Source of the DNA: Streptomyces litmocidini
GTDB taxonomy: Bacteria; Actinomycetota; Actinomycetes; Streptomycetales; Streptomycetaceae
Length of the DNA stretch: 64,000 nucleotides
Assembly (NCBI RefSeq): GCF_014649755.1
Contig: NZ_BMTQ01000003.1
Coordinates: 496,001 to 560,000, forward strand
Direction of reading: 5' to 3'
This document shows positions 60,993-64,000 of this stretch, one piece after another (the stretch's first letter is position 1; each line of letters begins with the position of its first letter). The translations under genes were made by a program, and so were the position numbers. The notes under the pieces are model-generated. The model did not search any database and was not told the DNA's origin. It saw only the letters and a program-made list of their open reading frames with translations.

Positions 60993-62501
60993 TCACAGGC
61001 TCTGGGCCAGACGGTGGTAGGCCTGGTTCCAGCGCAGCTCGCGCGAGAAGCGCCGGATGGTGGTGTCCTCGTCGATGACGGCGAGTTCGGTCCGCAGCAT
61101 CTCGGCGAGGTCGTCGAGTTCCTCGCCGCCGAGAGCGGTGGTCAGGACGGTGTGGTGCGGCGCTCCGGCCGTCAGCCACGCCTCGGTCGAGGTACGGAGG
61201 TCGGGGCGGGGGCGCCAGACGGCGCGGGCCACGGGCAGTCGGGGCAGCGGCTCGGGCGGGGCGACCACGTCGATGTGGTTGGCGACGAGGCGGAACCGGT
61301 CCCCCATGTCGGCGAGACCGACGACGACGGCCGGACCGGGATCCGCGTCGAAGACGAGGCGGACCGGGTCCTCGCGTCCGCCGATGCCGAGCGGGTGGAT
61401 CTCGCAGGTGGGCGCGGCCGTCGTGAGGGAGGGGCAGACCTCGAGCATGTGGGCGCCGAGGATGAGTTCCTGGCCGGGCGTGAGGTCGTAGGTGTAGTCC
61501 TCCATGAAGGAGGTGCCGCCGGGCAGTCCGTGGGCCATCGCCTTCAGGGTGCGCAGCAGCGTGGAGGTCTTCCAGTCGCCTTCGCCGCCGAAGCCGTAAC
61601 CGTCCGCCATCAGGCGCTGCACGGCGAGGCCGGGCAGCTGGCGCAGGCCTCCGAGGTCCTCGAAGTTGGTGGTGAAGGCGCGGAACCCGCCTTCCGTGAG
61701 GAAGGTGCGCAGGCCGGCTTCGATGCGCGCGGCGTAGCGCAGGGAGTCGTGGCGCTCGCCGCCGGGCCTCAGCTCGGGCGCGAGGGCGTAGAGGTCCTGG
61801 TACTCCTTGACGAGGGCGGTGACGGTGTCCTCGGGGGCGGCGTCGACCGCGGCGACGAGGTCGTTGACGCCGTAGGTGTTGACCGAGACCCCGAACCGCA
61901 GCTGCGCCTCGACCTTGTCGCCTTCGGTGACGGCGACGTCGCGCATGTTGTCGCCGAACCGGGCGAGCCTGAGGGTGGTGAGTTCGGACCGGCCGACGGC
62001 GGCGCGGGCCCACCCGGCGATGCGGTCGACGACGTCGGGGGTGGAGACGTGGCCGGCCACGGTCTTGCGCGGGACGCCGAGGCGGGTCTGGACGAAGCCG
62101 AACTCGCGGTCGCCGTGGGCGGCCTGGTTCAGGTTCATGAAGTCCATGTCGATGGTGGACCAGGGCAGTCGGCGGTTGGCCTGGGTGTGCAGGTGCAGCA
62201 GGGGCTTGCTCAGGGCGTCGAGGCCGGCGATCCACATCTTGGCCGGGGAGAAGGTGTGCATCCAGGCGATCAGGCCGATGCAGCGGTCGTCGGCGTTGGC
62301 CTCCAGGCAGACCGCGCGGATGGCGGCCGCGTCGGTGAGGACCGGCTTCCACACGAGGCGGACGGTCATCTGGGGCTGGTCGGCGAGGGTCGCGCAGATG
62401 GCGCGGGACTGGTCGGCGACCTGGGCCAGGGTGTCGTCGCCGTAGAGGGCCTGGCTGCCGGTGAGAAACCAGATCTCGCGGTCGGGCTGGGCGGGCGTCA
62501 T
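60993..62501 (-). CDS. araA: L-arabinose isomerase AraA
   Basis: 502 residues, the normal AraA size. [17 protein letters not shown] at the start, [55 protein letters not shown] and MEDYTYDL with the metal-site Glu/His residues are all conserved. It interconverts L-arabinose and L-ribulose with Mn. GAGGAG lies 10 nt before ATG 62501. It follows araB after a 263-nt gap filled by tandem repeats, and araD follows. Confidence 0.97.
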   Translation of the reverse strand: MTPAQPDREIWFLTGSQALYGDDTLAQVADQSRAICATLADQPQMTVRLVWKPVLTDAAAIRAVCLEANADDRCIGLIAWMHTFSPAKMWIAGLDALSKPLLHLHTQANRRLPWSTIDMDFMNLNQAAHGDREFGFVQTRLGVPRKTVAGHVSTPDVVDRIAGWARAAVGRSELTTLRLARFGDNMRDVAVTEGDKVEAQLRFGVSVNTYGVNDLVAAVDAAPEDTVTALVKEYQDLYALAPELRPGGERHDSLRYAARIEAGLRTFLTEGGFRAFTTNFEDLGGLRQLPGLAVQRLMADGYGFGGEGDWKTSTLLRTLKAMAHGLPGGTSFMEDYTYDLTPGQELILGAHMLEVCPSLTTAAPTCEIHPLGIGGREDPVRLVFDADPGPAVVVGLADMGDRFRLVANHIDVVAPPEPLPRLPVARAVWRPRPDLRTSTEAWLTAGAPHHTVLTTALGGEELDDLAEMLRTELAVIDEDTTIRRFSRELRWNQAYHRLAQSL

Positions 62502-62557
62502 GTCGGGTGTGCTCCTCGGAGGTGCTGGGGCGGTGGGGCGGACCGATGGAGGCCGGG

Positions 62558-62782
62558 GCGGGGGGCGGTCCGGTCGGCCGGGTGGCGGCTGGAGGGCCGG
62601 GGGCGGTCCGGTCGGCCGGGTGGCGGCGGGAAGGGCCGGGGGCGGTCCGGTCGGCCGGGTGGCGGCTGAGGGGTCGGGGGCGGTCCGGTCGGCCGGTGGC
62701 GGCGGGAGGGCCGGGGGCGGTCGGTCGGCCGGGTGGCGGCGGGAAGGGCCGGGAGGCGGCCCGGTCAGCCGGTGGCCGCGAC
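62558..62782 (-). repeat. about six tandem copies of a 38-39-bp GC repeat between araB and araA
   Basis: Units begin with GGGGGCGGTCCGGTCGGCCG (plus strand) near 62561, 62599, 62638, 62676 and 62713, with a diverged sixth near 62752 that enters the araB 3' end. Copies differ by single substitutions and 1-nt gaps. Each carries a CCGGTCGGCCGG dyad that could fold in RNA. Confidence 0.85.
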
Positions 62783-64000
62783 GCGTGCGGTGTTGCGGAT
62801 CCGTCGCAGGCGGTGCAAGAGGAGGTCCGCGCCGGTGCCGAAGTGCTCGTGCAGGGCGCGGTACTCGCCGAACAGCGCGTCGTAGGCGTCCGCCCGTGCG
62901 GGATCCGGCACGTACGCGTGGCGCTGGACGCCTCCCATGACGGAGGCGGCGGAGCGGACGTCGGGGTGGGCGCCCGCGGCGACGGCGGCGTGGATGGCCG
63001 AGCCGAGCGCCGGTCCCTGTTCGGATGTGCCGAGGGAGACGGGACGGCGGAGCACGTCGGCGTAGATCTGCATGAGCAGCGCGTTCTTCTTCAGGCCTCC
63101 GGTGACGATGAACTCCTCGACAGGGATCCCGCCGTCCTCGAAGGCCTCGACGATCATCCGGGTGCCGTAGGCGGTGGATTCGAGCAGGGCCCGGTAGACG
63201 TCCTCGGGCCGGGTGTCGAGGGTGAGGCCGACGATGATCCCGGAGAGGTGGTGGTCGACCAGGGGGGAACGGTTGCCGTTCATCCAGTCCAGGGCGACCA
63301 GGCCGTGCGCGCCGACCGGCTGGTCGGCGGCCTTGCGGGTCAGGAGCCGGTGCAGGTCCTCGCCCGAGGCCTCCGCCTCGGCACGGTAGTGCTCCGGTAC
63401 GCCCTGCCGGAGCCACCAGGCGAAGATGTCGCCGACCGCGCTCTGGCCGGCCTCGTAGCCGTAGGCGCCCTCCACGACGCCTCCGTCGACGACCCCGCAG
63501 ATGCCGGGGACTTCGGCGAGGGCGGCGCCGTTGAGGACGTGGCAGGTGGAGGTGCCCATGATGGCGAGCATCCGGCCGTTCTCGACGGCGCCCGCCGCCG
63601 GCGCGGCCACGTGGGCGTCGACGTTGCCGACGGCGACGGCGATGCCCTCGGGGAGGCCGGTCCAGTGCGCGGCCCGGCCGCTCAGCCCGCCGGCACGGGA
63701 GCCCAGGGGTGACAGCGGGTGCTCCAGGCGCGTGGCGGGGAAGTCGGCGAATTCCGGGTGGAGCGCGGCGAGGAAGCCGGGCGAGGGGTAGGCGCCGTCC
63801 TGGTGGATGCCCTTGTAGCCGGCGGTGCAGGTGTTGCGGGACTCGCTGCCGGTCAGCTGCCAGACGATCCAGTCGGCCGCCTCGATCCAGCGGGCGCAGG
63901 CGGCGTAGACGGCGGGGTCCTCCTCCAGGACCTGCAGGGCCTTCGCGTACTGCCACTCGGACGAGATCCTGCCTCCGTACCGCGCGATCCACTTCTCCCC
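62765..64000 (-). CDS. araB: L-ribulokinase AraB, FGGY family, truncated by window edge
   Basis: About 411 C-terminal residues; the frame is open to base 64000 and the ATP-site N-terminus lies outside. [70 protein letters not shown] and the FGGY C-terminal signature [20 protein letters not shown] fit ribulokinase rather than xylulokinase or glycerol kinase. It phosphorylates L-ribulose. It is the first visible gene of araB-araA-araD. Confidence 0.95.
   Translation of the reverse strand, partial: GEKWIARYGGRISSEWQYAKALQVLEEDPAVYAACARWIEAADWIVWQLTGSESRNTCTAGYKGIHQDGAYPSPGFLAALHPEFADFPATRLEHPLSPLGSRAGGLSGRAAHWTGLPEGIAVAVGNVDAHVAAPAAGAVENGRMLAIMGTSTCHVLNGAALAEVPGICGVVDGGVVEGAYGYEAGQSAVGDIFAWWLRQGVPEHYRAEAEASGEDLHRLLTRKAADQPVGAHGLVALDWMNGNRSPLVDHHLSGIIVGLTLDTRPEDVYRALLESTAYGTRMIVEAFEDGGIPVEEFIVTGGLKKNALLMQIYADVLRRPVSLGTSEQGPALGSAIHAAVAAGAHPDVRSAASVMGGVQRHAYVPDPARADAYDALFGEYRALHEHFGTGADLLLHRLRRIRNTARVAATG

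Noticed and set aside
62558..62782. CRISPR array
   Set aside because: Units are contiguous tandem copies with no unique spacers and no cas genes nearby.
60993..63992. A single minus-strand frame running from araB territory through the repeats into araA, suggesting a fusion
   Set aside because: The part over araB is in the wrong frame for the kinase and is low-complexity Arg/Pro. AraA has its own ATG and ribosome binding site, and araB has its own stop.

Overview
The window is high-GC actinobacterial DNA that reads as Streptomyces: third-position G/C dominates every real gene, GTG and TTG starts are used, Tat, lipoprotein and Sec signal peptides precede secreted glycoside hydrolases carrying ricin-type (CBM13) modules, and Streptomyces-typical families are present (DUF5133, STAS/HATPase anti-sigma proteins, DUF4436, DUF1906, fused IcmF, a Zur-type set of zinc-free ribosomal proteins). 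I see no tRNA, rRNA, CRISPR array, transposase or prophage gene.

Left part (1-14.5 kb): a 5'-truncated cytochrome P450, a radical SAM protein and a fused carboxyltransferase form the visible end of what may be a biosynthetic cluster. After them come an RsbW-like ATPase with its STAS antagonist, secreted serine hydrolases, an MFS exporter, a stand-alone 4'-phosphopantetheinyl transferase, a secreted GH8 enzyme behind a large perfect inverted repeat, an AI-2E transporter, and a TauE/SafE exporter divergent from an AraC regulator.

Middle (14.5-32.8 kb): a secreted GH16 glucanase; a peroxide-defence group (tpx, fur, katG); a ribbon-helix-helix regulator preceded by two helically phased arrays of TGGYGCCA boxes and followed by DUF4097 and a DrrAB-type ABC exporter; a DUF1906 protein; the fused mutase IcmF behind an 18-bp palindrome; DUF4436; a class A beta-lactamase-like protein; and a divergent Zur-boxed locus of zinc-independent ribosomal proteins (L33, L31B, S18, L28, S14) with a COG0523 protein whose P-loop has decayed.

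Accessory stretch (32.8-43.6 kb): an alpha/beta hydrolase, two abutting gene remnants (a membrane protein and a GlxA-type regulator), an orphan cytochrome c oxidase subunit I, STAS and winged-helix regulators, an FAD oxidoreductase paired with a pyruvyltransferase-like protein, DUF5133, a frameshifted CBS-domain relic, an SDR enzyme and a small STAS-like protein.

Right part (43.6-64 kb): a coherent arabinoxylan utilisation region. A leftward nine-gene operon encodes a sugar-binding lipoprotein, two permeases, GH30, GH10, a Gfo/Idh oxidoreductase, a DUF6807 protein, a cupin and GH62, mostly joined by 4-nt start/stop overlaps. Divergent from it, a LacI regulator (TTG start), a GH3 and a GH43 form a rightward operon, followed by a separately transcribed GH10-CBM13 xylanase. 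araB-araA-araD converge from the right edge, with araB truncated by the window end. The inferred division of labour is: extracellular GH10, GH30 and GH62 cut arabinoxylan; the ABC importer takes up oligosaccharides; cytoplasmic GH3 and GH43 release xylose and arabinose; AraBAD converts arabinose to D-xylulose-5-phosphate. CGAAA half-sites at 11-bp spacing in the control regions are the likely LacI-family operators. The Gfo/Idh, DUF6807 and cupin trio inside this operon has no assigned step and is the part most worth following up.
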